Source: Aralia elata (Eukaryota; Streptophyta; Magnoliopsida; Apiales; Araliaceae). From it: a DNA stretch of 64,000 nucleotides. A program made the translations under genes and the position numbers. Of this stretch, positions 34,192-46,888 are shown one piece after another. The stretch is taken from assembly GCA_034770075.1 (NCBI GenBank), contig CM068383.1, positions 4,154,374 to 4,218,373 on the forward strand, written 5' to 3'. The notes below the pieces were generated by a model, which ran no database searches, was not told the DNA's origin, and was given only the letters and a program-made list of their open reading frames with translations. Positions within the stretch are counted from its first letter, which is position 1. Each line of letters starts with the position of its first letter.

Positions 34192-36199
34192 TGTAACACC
34201 CTCATTCCGGAATAAGGAAAGGGAGGTCACATGCAAAGCACAACAGAACTAACAAAATAAATCAATAGCTCTATGTCTCAAAATTTAACTCCAATAATTA
34301 ATAATCTCCAGAAGTCAAACCGTAATAACTGTCAAATCAGCTCAAACCACAATTTAAAATCTTTAATACAACTCCAAATCAACCGATGTATCACAGCCTA
34401 GACAAAATATCTAAATCACTGGATAAAAGGGAACTCTCATCACACTTGCCCTTGGTCCCCCTGATTATCTGCCGGAAGAAAAACACAGCATGAGCCAAAT
34501 GCCCAGTACGAATATAGAATACAAAAATAATGAATTGACTAACTAACTCAATCAAATGAACTGAATTGAAACGAACAAAAGTAACACAATAAAATAATAG
34601 GCTGAATCAAATGGCTGGGTGTTATTTCATACCGAGCTCAAAACAAAACAGAAATATACCTTGCCACACAGAAAAGTCAAATAATGTCACACAGGCAAGT
34701 CACACGCATTGGACCGCGAATCCAAATGCATGTAAAATCGGAAGGTGTGTTTGGTACAAACATCACCAATTCGCAGAACAAAACAAAATAGAAAACTAGG
34801 GTTGACTCATACGCCTCCCACAACAAATCACCAAATGGCCAACTCCCACCGGAGCACAAAACGGAGACGCCGTGGACTAATCACACCGCCACGAAAGGTG
34901 TCATGCCTCGGTGCCAAGAGGACATGCCTGTGGTACCCCCACAGGTGGTTATAGCTCAGGTATACCCTACGGTAAATTCTAACAAAATACCATGTCACAA
35001 CACATGCGACACAATATCAATACAAAGGGGTTCTAATGTACATGTTAAACTGAAACGAATTATCAACACAAAGTCTCCAAAATATATTACATGTACATTT
35101 CTACAAAGATCGAAATAAATACTAACATGATACACTAGATCAAAGAGTACAATTATGAGTTCCAAATATCAACATCAAAGTGAAACCATCATAATAAATT
35201 TGACAAAGAATAATCATGAGGCAATACTAACTTCCTAAACGAATAGTGAAACGAACAAATCAAATTGAAAGGATTATCGCTGAAGGAGTACGAAATCCGT
35301 ACCTGAAGTAAGCAATGTAATACCCGAAATTATATTCCAAATGTAACTCCTTAAATCCCCTCCGTTCAAACTAATTACACAAATTAATAAAATAAATTAA
35401 TAAACTATGTATTAAATTACTAATTACTAATTTCTTTTTCATCTTTTTTTTAGACTCATATTATTATTATTATTACTATTATTATATTTTATAGATTTTC
35501 ACAATACCATATGTACTGATCATATATGTACAATTACCATACTTCTGTTCTAAAATAAATATGCATAAAACTTGTATCCTGAAGCAAATTTCTAATTATA
35601 AAACTTTTCAGAATCTAGCATCCTCCGTTGCAAAACAAAAGAAACATACATCAAGTCATTTGGTAATCACAACTTAAACAATTTAATAACATATAAAATA
35701 ATTCTTTCATTAGGATATCATGATCAATACTATTAACTACCAATCTTTTAAACTGGTCCCGCATGAAATTCTCATATGGTTAATTTGTATACAAAAGGAT
35801 ATTGACTAACAAAGTAATATCATTACCTTAATTTGGAAGAAACTTCCTCCTTTTTGTTTTCTTTTCTTCCACCGCCGCTCAGGCACTCAGTTCCTGTTCT
35901 CTTTCTTTTTCTCGGTTCAAATAATGAAAGTCAGATTAGGTTTATTTATTTATATATTAACAGATTTTATTAATTTTCTTAATTATAATAGGATTTTATA
36001 ATACCCACATATAAATTAAACCCAATTTGTTTTAAAGCCCAATTTTATTCAGTTAATATCCATCACATATTAATATTTATTAGTCCACATAAATTAATGA
36101 CTAGTTTGACCCAAATAAAATACAAGATCCAATTAAAAATATTTAAAATGTAAATTTAAATGTTATTTATCATATAATTATTTATTTCCGGGTATTACA
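34192..36199. mobile_element. Solo LTR (TG...CA), block A only
   Basis: Starts TGTAACACCCTCATTCCGG and ends CCGGGTATTACA, the short inverted ends typical of plant gypsy LTRs. It is flanked by an exact 5-bp duplication AAAGA (34187-34191 and 36200-36204). Block B shows the empty site (CAAGAAAGAGACAGCC near 54630). No gag or pol inside. A second TGTAATACCCG word at about 35324 hints at a nested or tandem LTR structure. It lies in a KEULE pseudogene intron. Confidence 0.8.
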
Positions 36200-38169
36200 A
36201 AAGAGACAGCCTATTCAGAACTCTATAATAGATCATTCTACAAGTTTCACCTTAGAGACGATGGATCATCAATAGATGGTATATACAGTAAGAGAGCAAG
36301 AACAACCAAATACAAGAGCTTCTATAGCCTTGCATGCAATTAATGGGTAAAAAAAGTCTTCTTATAGATCTGTAAAAGGACATTTCGAGGTACCTCGAAT
36401 ATCCATCATTAGATCCACGAGGTCGTGCCCATGTTGCAGTCCGTCTTGATCTCATTGAATGTGGAGTGCTTGACCCTCTCTTGCAGATGCAATTGCCCTC
36501 GTGGCCTTCTGGGTAACTGGACCAGGGTCATTCATGCATTGGTACTCATTTTTTGGTAATTCACCTTTGCTAAGTTTTTCAATCAACTCCTGAAAGATGA
36601 TATAAGTGACGGTATTGTGTAGGCACCTATTTAATTAAATACCATTCCTCTGAATAGACAAATCTTTCTAGCCTTCTAGGAATAGTAAATATCAAAGTCT
36701 AATTTTTTTAAGCTTATGTATAATCAAAGACACAGTTTATTCCGAAAGCAGCAAGCTAATGGAGCAATATCACCTAGAGTCATACGAGTTTAAACAGTCT
36801 CACATCGTCCTACAAATACACAAAAGGCTAACAGCATATCGAACTTTTGGTTTGTGCAACATAAATAATATGTTAACAAAATTTATAACTGTACCTCTAT
36901 CATGGGATAAACCGAAAGAGCTGCCACGTTTCTTCCTCTCCAGTTCGATCCTTTCTGGCTGCATGCTTCCTCTAATAATCAAACAAGAAATTTGGCAACT
37001 GTTAAACCTTGTTTCTCTAACTAGGTATGCACAGATATCTCCGACTTCATTAAGCAATATCAAGTTTACCTTACTGGGTATCAAACTTGAGTGAGAAACC
37101 TCCCTGGGATGTTTTTTTGTTACCTGATCCCTCGAGCAATATCATATTTTTCACTGCCTTCATTTCCTCATGTGATAGTTTTGCCAACTATAAGAAAGGA
37201 AACAAATGTAGTCTAACAAATTTATTGAGAAATTTTCGTCAAATAAAAGATCAACCTATAATCATATATGCATCTGAAATTCCAGAGATGAGGCTAATAA
37301 TATAACAAGGACTAAAGGCCATGAACCTAATTTGAATATGATTATAATACTAGCATCTTGGCTAAGTCTAGATGCTGGTCCTAGACAAACACTTGTAAGA
37401 ACTAATACCATAGCTAATTAACTTGAGAGTAAGGCACAGAGGTACAAGATACCTATTCAAAAGACTAATAAATAGAACCACACATGCACACACACACACA
37501 CACACAGAGTTACATATATATAACCATACATATCGATATGTATCGAAGGTTAATAAATTACTGACAAATTGGCAATACCATTTTGTTTTAAAACCAATAT
37601 CGATAACACTAAGGACTCCAATTTACGAACCATTACCTTCTGTAAAGTTTGTCAAAAGCCTCTTATCAGAAGCAGTAACATTTCTTTTTTTTCTTTTTTT
37701 TTTCTTTTTCTTAATAAAAATACCATATAACATTAACATAATCCAAAGCTGAAATGTAAAATATCTTAAATGAAGATTTCATGATACATACTGAACGTGA
37801 CTTCACCAGAAGGTCTGAGGACAGCAGGACATTGGACTCCTTATGGTTGGTATCATAAACAAAGATTTCATGATGCATGCATCATCTTTTGGAATTTGGA
37901 CCTATCCTCAATACAATCTCGATAACCCTTACCATGGTATGTTATAGTTGGTGATCCAGAAGGGATGAAAGAATAATTTGGAGACACTAATCCTAATTAT
38001 GAGAATTTCTAGCACAAAGAGAGATTGTTTCTTTTTGAAATCATCGGCTAACAGCAATCATAGAGTTTCCTCTGATGCCGTCCCTTTAAGATTTTTTTTC
38101 AAGTTGTATACTCAACTATCATCATGAATTTCATAAAGTTTCAAGGTGTGGTTGATATGATGAGGACAT

Positions 38170-38960
38170 GCTTAGCTTAGGCATGGATGGGCAACAAGGA
38201 GATAAAACTTGGACTGATCCAATTCAAGTTCCTATCGGTCCAGTTACGACTTACGAGGACAAGAGCTAAAAAATTCAAGGAGGGGCTTAATGGACTAATT
38301 AAAGAAGTTTGGGCAGAAAATTATATAAGGAAATTCAATAACAGAGTTGTTCCTTAATTAATTAGCATGACCCAAGCATCCAAACCAAGGGAGCACAATT
38401 CAAGGCCAATTTTAACCATCCTAGTAGCCCACGGATTCAACAATTCTAATACTTAATGAATGTCCTAATTGACTTCAGCAACTAATTCCTAACATTACAC
38501 GGCAATTGTGAGATTCAATTTCAATTTTAAATCTGATTCTTGGATTCTAGAAAATTAGTTTTAATACTAATGTAATTAGGATTTTATTTAGTTAGGATTT
38601 CAATTCCAATTTTAAGTTTGATTGTTATGTAGTTTGTTTCTTTTGTTATTAGGATTACTTTTGAGTAGAATAAATAGGGGTCAAAGCTGATGTAATTGAC
38701 ACACTCCATTCAATTAATAAAATTTACCTGTGCGATTGTTTTCTCTTTTTGTTCTCTGAGAATTCTTGAACTGTTCATAGTTTGTTGTGAGGTTCAACTT
38801 GACTTATCATTCAACAATTCATAGTTTGGGTGTGGTGTCTTCTACCTATACCAAGGTTCTTATCCCAATATAAACAAAGGGTCGAGGTTCCATTCAACGA
38901 CGAATTCATTGCGCTTTCAATTGTACCAAGGTTCTCGCTTCAATATAAGCAAAGGGTTGC
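38170..38960 (+). mobile_element. LTR-retrotransposon 3' remnant in KEULE intron, block A
   Basis: About 38204-38460 reads, with frameshifts and stops, the tail of a plant retrotransposon polyprotein (WTDPIQVPIGPVT, then RAKKFKEGLNGLI). Beyond it come an LTR-like stretch with AATAAATAGG and AATAAAATTT words (38660-38720) and an imperfect direct repeat of CCAAGGTTCT...CAATATAA (38856 and 38927). The stretch 38470-38890 is missing from block B. No intact frame. Confidence 0.6.
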
Positions 38961-40288
38961 GATGTCGTTGGCGTTACACCAATATAACTTGCTAGAAACG
39001 ATCCAGACGACGACCACCTAACGTAAGCGTGCTATGGAGTCTATCATGATGTTTGTACCTAATTCAAACACGAACTTGTCAAGCTTAGAGGTTATAAGGA
39101 GCAGAGATATATTCTTATGAAAATTTGTGTGTTTGTGAAGTATGGATCACTAGATACTGGGTTCGATTTTGGTAGTAGCCTTCACAGCAATGCATACTAT
39201 TCTACCAAGAAAATGCACATTCTAAAGCAAAACCTGGCCAAAGAGCCATCGAATAAACAAAAATGCAATCATGTATTCTAAAAATCAAAATATATAACTT
39301 CTATAATTCAAGGGCCTCAAATTCCCAATGACATTGAAGAAATGAAATTTATGAAGTCTACGTTGGTGATGTAACAAAAGAAGTTGAATCAGAAATAATA
39401 GTTCATGATTATATACACGCAGATATTGATGGAACCATCACTTGCATCACACAATCAAAGAAAATAATGAAGATAACACTGCATTGATGATTTGACTTGA
39501 TACTCAAAATTTTCTATTCCAACAAAAAATAATGAGAAGAGCATCTAGCTATGTATAGAGAATGGACCATGAAGAAAGCAGGATGTGATATCTAATTACT
39601 ACCTGCATAAGCTTTGATGCTTTGTCTCCATCAAACTTCTCTGGATACACATGCATAAATCAACATCAATCGCAACTTATATTCAGTAGCATCCTAAAGG
39701 AGAAAACGAATAGTTAGTAACTGACAACATTCCTCAGTACATAAATATAGGTATATGTTGTTTTGTTTCAAACCAAAGTAGACTATCATTACCTGCTTCA
39801 TCCTCAAAAAAATGATGACTTCTTTTGTTCCCACATCACCAAAGAGAAGATCCTGCTCAAGTTGTCCTAGTTCTCGAAGCCCCACACCTCTGATAATTTT
39901 GTTAATTTTTCCAGCAATCTGATTGATAAAGAATCAGCATGATCATTTTCTTAATACATTCTTTATGATCCTTCTTTACATGATCATTTGGTTGATCCTG
40001 ATGATTTTGACATGTATAACAATTTATTTGAGATAATATAATGGTATTGGAAATCATCTCTAACTATCATGCATGATCATGTATATTTAAATTTCTTATT
40101 AATTTTGTGTCTGCAGAATAAACTTTCAACTTCCTTAAAAATTCAAAGCTGGGTGCATAAGAGGTCCTTAACAAGGCTTTATAGAAGGTGTGAAGTGTTT
40201 TCCTTTCTGTCTGTTAGGACGAGACAAAAAACAAATAAGGCATTTGAAACTGACCAAGCGAAGAACCAACCTCAACATGGAGAGATAG

Positions 40289-40630
40289 TGATAAGATCTG
40301 TAATTTGAAGTATATTGAAGAACAGAGTGTTTATTACATTGCTTAGAAATGAAGCTTACAAGAAGGTATTTATATCACTTGTAGTCTATCTATACATACG
40401 GTATACATACATGAAGGAAAATAACAAACTGACAAAAGCTAGAGTGACAGCTGTGCTATCCCTACTATCAAACTAGGACAGCTGTGCTATATCTTCACGT
40501 GCAACATGTGCTAGTAGGCATTGCTGTAACTGATGCTTCATTTCTTGTGTTGAACTTGGATTACAATCAGCAACTTGTTTATTCTCTTCAGCTTGTATAT
40601 CATAAGTTTGTTTAGGACCATATTCTATAA
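40289..40630 (-). repeat. 3' LTR of copia element, block A
   Basis: The element lies on the - strand, so this low-coordinate LTR is the 3' one. It is bounded by TGATAAGATCTG at 40289 and by the polypurine tract at 40632. It shares both ends with the shorter 5' LTR at 47090. Confidence 0.85.
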
Positions 40631-41115
40631 TCCCCCCCCCCCCCAACAAATGGGAGGTCCACAAGTTTTGTGGAGTCCCAATTTGGAAATGATGATCCAA
40701 TGTGCAGTGCGCCCCAATGGCTTAGTAAAAATGTCAGCAAATTGCTTAGAACTGGGAATGAATAAATGCTGGATAAACTTATCCTGAACCTTGTCCCTCA
40801 CAAAATGACAGCCCACCTCAATATGTTTGGTTCGGGCATGCAAGACAGGATTGGAGGCTAAAGATATAGTAAACAAGTTATCACCATGGAGAGGAATAGG
40901 AGTAGGGACAGGAAGACTTAAATCAGACAAGAGGCTGTGTAACCAAACTAATTCGCATGTAGCATCAGCAACTGATCTATAATCGGCTTCGGCAGAGGAC
41001 CAACTCACAACAACTTGCTTCTTAGCACCCAAAGATATCAAAGAAGTACCAAGGAACATACAATAACCAGAGATGAACTTCCTCCCCCATTCTGGCCAAC
41101 CCAGTCACTATCAGA
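40625..41115 (-). pseudogene. Copia RNase H domain, block A
   Basis: The - strand reads VVVSWSSAEADYRSVADATC, then ELVWLHSLLSDL, HARTKHIEV and the C-terminal ADIFTKPL signature of Ty1/copia polyproteins. It is separated from the reverse transcriptase by a stop near 41124 and a frame change. It reads through the polypurine tract into the LTR. Degraded relic. Confidence 0.88.
40632..40644 (-). other. Polypurine tract, copia block A
   Basis: A run of 13 C on + (G on the coding strand) immediately next to the 3' LTR, the usual plus-strand priming site of LTR retrotransposons. Confidence 0.8.
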
Positions 41116-41124
41116 ATAAGCCAT

Positions 41125-42115
41125 TTAAATCAGATCACTAGAAGAAGAAAAAAATAAACCCATACCAATAGAACCCTTAAGATATTGCAGAACTCGGATT
41201 GCAGCCTTCATGTGATCTTGACAAGGATTTTGCAAAAACTGACTATGATGATTAATAGTGTAACTAATGTCAGGCCGGGACATAGTCAAATATTGTAACT
41301 TGCCAATAAGACATCTATAAGTAGAAGCATTTAACACGGCGTCACTGATAATATCATGTAACTTAATATGCTGTTCCATGGAATCTGTGACATCAAAATC
41401 AGATAACATATCAAGAATATATTTCCTTTGATGAACAAAAATGTCGTGGGGACCTTGAAACTTCCAAACCAAGATAGTACTTAATCTGACCCAAATCTTT
41501 AATGGTAAATGCTTCATCAAGCATAAGTTTCAACTGAAAAATCTCCTTGTCACTAGAACCTGTGACTAAAATGTCATCAACATAAACGATGACCAAAGGA
41601 CAAGCTGTAGAGGTGTGAGAAATGAACAAGAAATAATCAATCTTGGATTGAGTATAGCCAGCTGAGAGTATGGCACTAGTGAGCTTAGCAAACCACTGTC
41701 GAGATGCTTGTTTAAGACCATAAAGTGACTTGTTAAGCTTGCAAACTTGCTTGGACTATCGTAATTTTGAATAACCAGACGGAGGATCCATGTACACCTC
41801 TTCAAGTAAGTCGCCATGTAAGAAAGCATTGTTAACGTCGAGCTGATGAATAGGCCAATTTCAAACAGAAGCAATAGCTAACAAAGCCCTCACAGTAACC
41901 ATCTTAGCAACTGGGGCAAAGGTTTCTGTATAATCAATGCCTTCAGTTTGATTATAACCTTTGGCCACCAAACGAGCCTTATACCTTTCCACACTACCAT
42001 CAGCATTGTATTTGACTTTAAACACCCATTTGCAGCCTATGGTAGTGTGACCAGGAGGAAGAGTTGTCACTGTCCAGGTATGATTAGCATCTAAAGAAGT
42101 AAGTTCCTTATTCAT
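41125..42115 (-). pseudogene. Copia reverse transcriptase, block A
   Basis: Type RVT_2 reverse transcriptase, with the start at WTVTTLPPGHTTIGCKWVFK, then KARLVAKGY, LYGLKQASRQWF and the catalytic YVDDI near 41570. Lesions: a stop after IASV, an in-frame TAG in the SGYSKLR segment (near 41757), frame changes around YVDDI, and a 2-base loss near 41457 not shared with block B. The domain is spread over three frames. Confidence 0.9.
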
Positions 42116-42128
42116 AGCTTCAACCCAT

Positions 42129-42978
42129 TTAAGATCTTTTGTAGCCTGTGTAACTGGATGGTTCTTGTATGAGAGAGAGATTGCTAATAAAATGTAGATG
42201 AGAAGGTGAGAAAACAGAATAGGATAGATGTTGAGAAATGGGATATTTGAGAGGTGTAACAGAGGAGAAATTAAACTGTCTAGTCAAAGGAGGAATGTCA
42301 TAATGCTGATGCCATACTAGTTTTGTTCTGACCCTAGTGGAAGTTCTGGTGGGAAGAGAAGAAGAAATAGAACTAGGAGAAGAAATATTAGAAGAAATAT
42401 CAGAAGATTGAGGTTGAGAAGTAGAAATAGGAGAAGACTGAGAAGCAGCCTGTGGAAGAAATTCAGATGAATGAGTAGTATGTTGAGAATCAACAGAAGA
42501 GTCAATAGGAGAAATAATAGGTTCAATGGAAGAGAGTGTTAAAATGATTGAAATCATAGGGCTGAGAAGAAGAAGAAGGAGAAGGAGAAGAAGAAAAAGT
42601 AGTAGAAAAAGGGAAAACAGTCTTATGGAAAATAACATGTCTAGAAACAAAAACTTGTTTAGTTTCTAAATTGTATAACTTGTAACCTTTTTGTGTAAGA
42701 GGATAGCCTAGGAAAACTGATTTGATAGCTCTAGGTTCAAATTTATCTGGTGTGTGTTGAGATGCAAAACATAAGCAGCCTATTGTCTTTAAATGAGAGT
42801 ATGTAGGTGGTTTGTGAAACAGTATTTCATAAGGAGTTTTGAACTTTAAGATAGAACTAGGAACCCTGTTCAACAAATAAGTGCCAAAATACAATCTCCC
42901 CAGAAATGCTTAGGTAAGCTGCCTTGAAATCTAAGAGCCCTGGACATATTTAAAGGAGTTCTGCATTTTCTTTCTACT
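42129..42978 (-). pseudogene. Copia integrase C-terminal part and linker, block A
   Basis: From the MULE insertion site the frame continues with LLNRVPSSILKFKTPYEILF, then GCLCFASQHTPDKFEPRA and VFLGYP, the C-terminal integrase region. It is followed by a Ser/Pro-rich linker (42129-42530) broken by a frame change. It belongs with 44758-45040 across the inserted element. Confidence 0.85.
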
Positions 42979-44748
42979 GGGTTAAATACATTTTTCCCTA
43001 TTCTACTCGACCTCGGTTTACAAATGCATCACTGAACTGATTTTTTTTCCATTCGACTCACTGTACTATATTTTTTTAACAAACCGTTACAAAATCCATC
43101 CAAACCAGTTGACTTTTAACGGCAAAAAATAAAAAACTTAATTTTATTCAACTATCCACGTGGGTTTCTAAGATTCGTCCATGTGGCTGCCATAGTAGAA
43201 TTAAAAAAATAAAAAATAAAATAAGCTTTAAAAATAAAAATATGTTAAAAAAGTAAGCTTTAAATTTGTTAGTATATTATAAATTAAAAGAAAAGTTAAA
43301 AATTTAAAACAAATCAAAAGATTAAGAAAACCAAATCATCTGCAACAACTCCAAAATCCAACTATTTCTATCTTCATAATCCTTTATCAACAACCAAGAT
43401 CCACAATTCCAACTCTGTCTCCGTCTCCGTCTCCATAGCCGACACCACCACCATAGCCGACACCACCACCATAGCCGGCACCACCGCCACCATCAAGCCT
43501 GTCGTTTGACTTCGTTCCAGTAATCAAGCACCGATCGGCGCCGAGGTCGGTGTACCGTAGTCCACAGCTTTACGCGAAGCTCTGGCCTGAGATGGATACT
43601 GACAATTCGTCTGTCGATGCAGTCGGTGATTTTTTAATCTTGTTATCATGATTCTGTCCTGATTTGATGCAATTGAGAAATACTTCTTTTTACTGTTCAA
43701 CCATGCCTTTCTACACCAAGACACCCACCGTCAAAAATCTCTTCAAATTCCGTTTCAAAGTCTACAATTTCCAACAAAATCTTCAGTCCCATATGACAAA
43801 GTGCAAAGATAATGATGTTCTTTATTTATTTTTTTGATTATGAATGGATCTATGAAGTAGGTAGGGTTCAAAAGAAGGGGATGAGAGAGAGAGGAAATGG
43901 GTTTGAGATTTGTTAGAGAATTTGAGATAGTGATTTGAGGGGATTGGGCTGAGAATATATATTCTGTATATTGGGATTGAGTTCTAATTGCAAATTAAAT
44001 TTTGAATTCAATTTCTTCTAATTAGGTTTTGAAAGAGAAAAATTTGTGCAAATTGGAGCTATTGAGATTCTTTGTTATTAAGTAATTGAGGATGAACAAA
44101 GATGAAGAACATGAAAATGAAGCAGATGAAAACTGGGCATTTATTTTGGTAAATAGCATTAACGCTTTTGTTTTATTACTACTTAAATGTAATTTTATTT
44201 TTATTTTTTTGTATAAAAAGTTTGTTTTAAATAATTTATTTAGCTTGTATATTTTTTTAAGTGCACTCAAATATAAAATAAAAAATATAAACAGATTTTA
44301 ATATACCAAAATATTCTTCCAATATTGCCTCTTTTCATTTTTGCCCAATATATATCCAACAAATTTAATGCATTAATTTTATATATGAACTCATTAATTT
44401 GATATAAATACATTTGTAAAAATTATACATTAATATATTTTATTATTAATTTATTTAATTAATTAATTTAATTATTTTAATTATTTGTTATGTATATTAA
44501 TTTGATTTATATTTTGTTTAATTATTTGTTATAGAATTGAGTATAATTTAATTAATTAATTATCCAGTTCAGTTTCTCTCTCCTTGTCAGCATGTGACAC
44601 ATAGATTTGCCGTTAATATTTTAACAGAGTAGACGGTTTTCGAATTTTGTAAAAAAATTACAGTTCAATGAGTTGACTGTAAAAAATCAGTTCAGTGATG
44701 CATTTGTAAACCGAGGTCGAGTAGAGTGGGGAAAAATGTATTTAACCC
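42979..44748. mobile_element. Mutator-like element inserted in copia integrase, block A only
   Basis: TIRs of about 110 bases. The first ~68 are nearly identical (GGGTTAAATACATTTTTCCC..., GACCTCGGTTTACAAATGCA). The target duplication TCTTTCTACT (42969-42978 and 44749-44758) is exact. Block B has the single copy at the corresponding place (about 60936). The interior is AT-rich with a GC-rich island (43400-43625). No transposase. The insertion falls in the VER codons of the integrase catalytic motif. Confidence 0.92.
43395..43621 (+). pseudogene. GC-rich captured exon-like fragment within MULE
   Basis: CCGTCTC and ATAGCCGACACCACCACC repeats lead into an open segment. From about 43479 it reads SSLSFDFVPVIKHRSAPRS, then VYRSPQLYAKLWPEMDTD up to a GTGATT donor-like site at 43622. 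Composition and codon pattern look like a plant first exon captured by the element. I do not recognise the family. Confidence 0.4.
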
Positions 44749-44757
44749 TCTTTCTAC

Positions 44758-45042
44758 TACACCATTTTGTTGTGGTGTGTGAGAACAATAAGTATGATGT
44801 AAAACACCAAGTTTGGTTAGAATAGAACTCATGAACTGGTTAGAAAACTCAGTGCCATTATCACTTCGAAAAGCTTTAATGTGCTTATTAAATTGTGTTT
44901 GAACTGAAGTAAAGAAACCTTGCAAGAGTTTATAAACATGTTGCTTTGTAGAGACTAATAAAGTCCAAAGACCTCTAGAAAAATCATCCACAACAGTAAC
45001 GAAGTACTTATAACCATTTCTAGTAGCTATTCTATATGGACC
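44758..45042 (-). pseudogene. Copia integrase core, block A
   Basis: Reads VVDDFSRGLWTLLVSTKQ, then FRSDNGTEF and HTPQQNGVVER, holding the three acidic residues of the D,D-35-E core. A TAG lies just upstream (after IHCDL, near 45042), and the frame is cut at the end by the MULE. Confidence 0.9.
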
Positions 45043-45718
45043 CTAGAGGTCACAATGAATCAGTTCAAACATATCATGAGTACAATCGGTACTAGAAGAA
45101 AAAGGTAAACAAGTCTGCTTAGCTAAAGGACAGACACAAATATTGTCACAGTCATCTTCTTTAATAAAAGAAGTAAGAGCTGGAATTTTATTCAAAATGG
45201 AAATAGGAACATGGCCTAGCCTGTGATGCCAGAGAGTTGTAGAAGAGGATTGAAGCGTATAAACAGCAGCATGTGATGGAAAATGAAGAAGATATAGCCC
45301 ATTGGACAAACCACCAGTTGTGCATCTGGTGCTGGTCTTGTAATATGCATTTAGTATTGGTGAATGAAACAGTCGATTTGGAATCTAAAGTAAGTTTGCT
45401 AACAGATAGCAAGTTGCGGGTAAATGAAGGAATATAGAGAACCTTAGGTAAAGTAATGTCTGTGGTAAGGTGGATAGAACCAGTGTGTGTAACAGAAATT
45501 ACACTACCATTAGGAAGACGAACTAGAATTGGTGTGTGTAGAGTAATGACAGAGTGAAAAAGTTGTTTAGAACTTGTCATATGATCTGTAGCACCAGTAT
45601 CTACAATCCAGGCATTGAGATTAGAATGACCAAAGGAAGAAAAAGAAGTTACCATACCAGCCACATGATCATCAGGACTATCATGAAGTTTGCCAAACAA
45701 GGAAAATAACTGATCCAT
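45043..45718 (-). pseudogene. Copia aspartic protease and GAG-pre-integrase, block A
   Basis: Protease start AWIVDTGATDHMTSS with the catalytic DTGA. Then LPKVLYIPSFTRNLLSVSKL, and after a frameshift the zinc-binding WHHRLGHVP...CPLAKQ of the GAG-pre-integrase domain. The 7 bases missing near 45320, present in block B, cause that frameshift. Confidence 0.9.
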
Positions 45719-46888
45719 TTGAGCCTGGAAATGCTGAAAGGATCAGGTTCTGGATTATCATCACAAACTGTAGAAACCTACATGGCCTTGCCAGTATTAG
45801 TAGAGTACTGGGTTTTTGGACCTGTAAAACCAATGGATTTTCTTGTGTTGAAATGAGAAGAACTGGTAGTCTTGTGGGGAGTAAAAGATCTCTGTTTGTT
45901 CCATCTGGCAGCAGGATGCCATGGTGGATAACCATTAAATTTATAACAATCCTCTCTGAGATGACCATCTCAGTTGCAATAGGTACACCATCCATCTTTG
46001 AGGGCCCTTACTATGTGATTATGAGAATCATGTTGCCTGGACTGAACAGAAGTAGATAAGTAAGCTCCAGGATTACTGTAAATAGTGGTGATGCTAGAGA
46101 CATTAGTAGGATAAAGTCTCTGTACCAAGAAACATTTTCTGTTTACCAAGAGAACCAGAGTGAGCTGGCATAGCAGTACTACTGTTAGGACTAGGAATAT
46201 ACCATGCCTTTGTCTTTCATCCTGCCTAAATAGAGAAAAGACTTGTGCCGCTGTGGGTAAGGGTTGCATCATAAGTATTTGACCCCGAGCATTAGCATAA
46301 CTTTCCCCTAATCTCATTAAAAATTGTATCACTTTTCTAATTGTGTCAGTTTTCTGCGTTGATCTTGTTCCTCTAAAACTCTAGAGGCACCACAAGTGCA
46401 TAGAGGAGGTGTCTCTAAGGCCAAATATTCATCCCAAATTAATTGACTATTACTGATTAAAATTCATACAATTACTGATTTCTGACCATACCATTTACTC
46501 TCTCCCATTGTGCAAAAACAGGCGAAGTAGGAGCAGGAATATCAAAATAGCCATTGACAAGCCCAATTTTATTTTTAGCAGATAGAACAATGGCCATGGA
46601 CCTCTGCCATGGATTATAGCTATCTGAACCAGTCAATTTCTTAGAGATAAGTTGCATACCTGGTTGATCATTGTTGTGAAGATAAAGTGGATGTAAATTC
46701 GAGTCAATTGGAACCGTGACTTGCTCGAGATTATTACCAGCACCAATTGTAGGCGGAGGCGGTTGTGAATTGTTAACAGTCGTAGAAGAAGTACTAGCTC
46801 CATTGCCAGAAGAAGTACCAGCACCATTGCCGATAACAGCTCCTCGTCCCCAAGCAAGAGACGGATTATTATGCATAGGATTAACCAT
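45719..46888 (-). pseudogene. Copia gag with broken zinc knuckle, block A
   Basis: Start MVNPMHNNPSLAWGRGAVIG, then the gag core (KKLTGSDSYNPWQRSMAIVL). Stops and frame changes follow MVRNQ (46472). The RARGQILMMQPLP-type region reads at 46200-46330. The CCHC knuckle (CTYCN...DGHLREDC, near 45955) contains an in-frame TGA between its second Cys and His. The same stop is in block B. Confidence 0.85.

Larger units (their letters stand above)
33219..39918 (-). pseudogene. KEU: KEULE/SEC1-type SM protein, 3' half, block A
   Basis: Eight exon pieces on the - strand: 39793-39918 (GLRELGQLEQDLLFGD), 39603-39693 (YPEKFDGDKASKLMQ), 37070-37187 (LAKLSHEEMKAV...GGFSLKFD), 36895-36971 (AARKDRTGEEETWQL), 36394-36589 (ELIEKLSKGELPKNEYQ...TWARPRGSNDGYS), 34070-34160 (KKMGQRIFVFIIGGATQSE), 33890-33979 (LRVCHKLTTKLRREVV), 33219-33272 (KLKNLYGKELSIDDITI, stop). 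Functional KEULE binds the cytokinesis syntaxin KNOLLE and promotes vesicle fusion at the cell plate. Lesions: one-base frameshifts before YPEKF, in the RFYPMIE segment and before the STPHSMRSRRT segment; a TAA at the end of the third piece; and, in this block only, loss of the AG acceptor before the sixth piece. The N-terminal ~400 residues are absent. The sequence upstream is taken by a copia element. Confidence 0.9.

Noticed and set aside
42129..42650. Leu-rich hydrophobic stretch suggesting a membrane protein
   Set aside because: It arises from the Ser/Pro-rich copia linker read in shifted frames; the same DNA gives a Ser-rich linker in the polyprotein frame.
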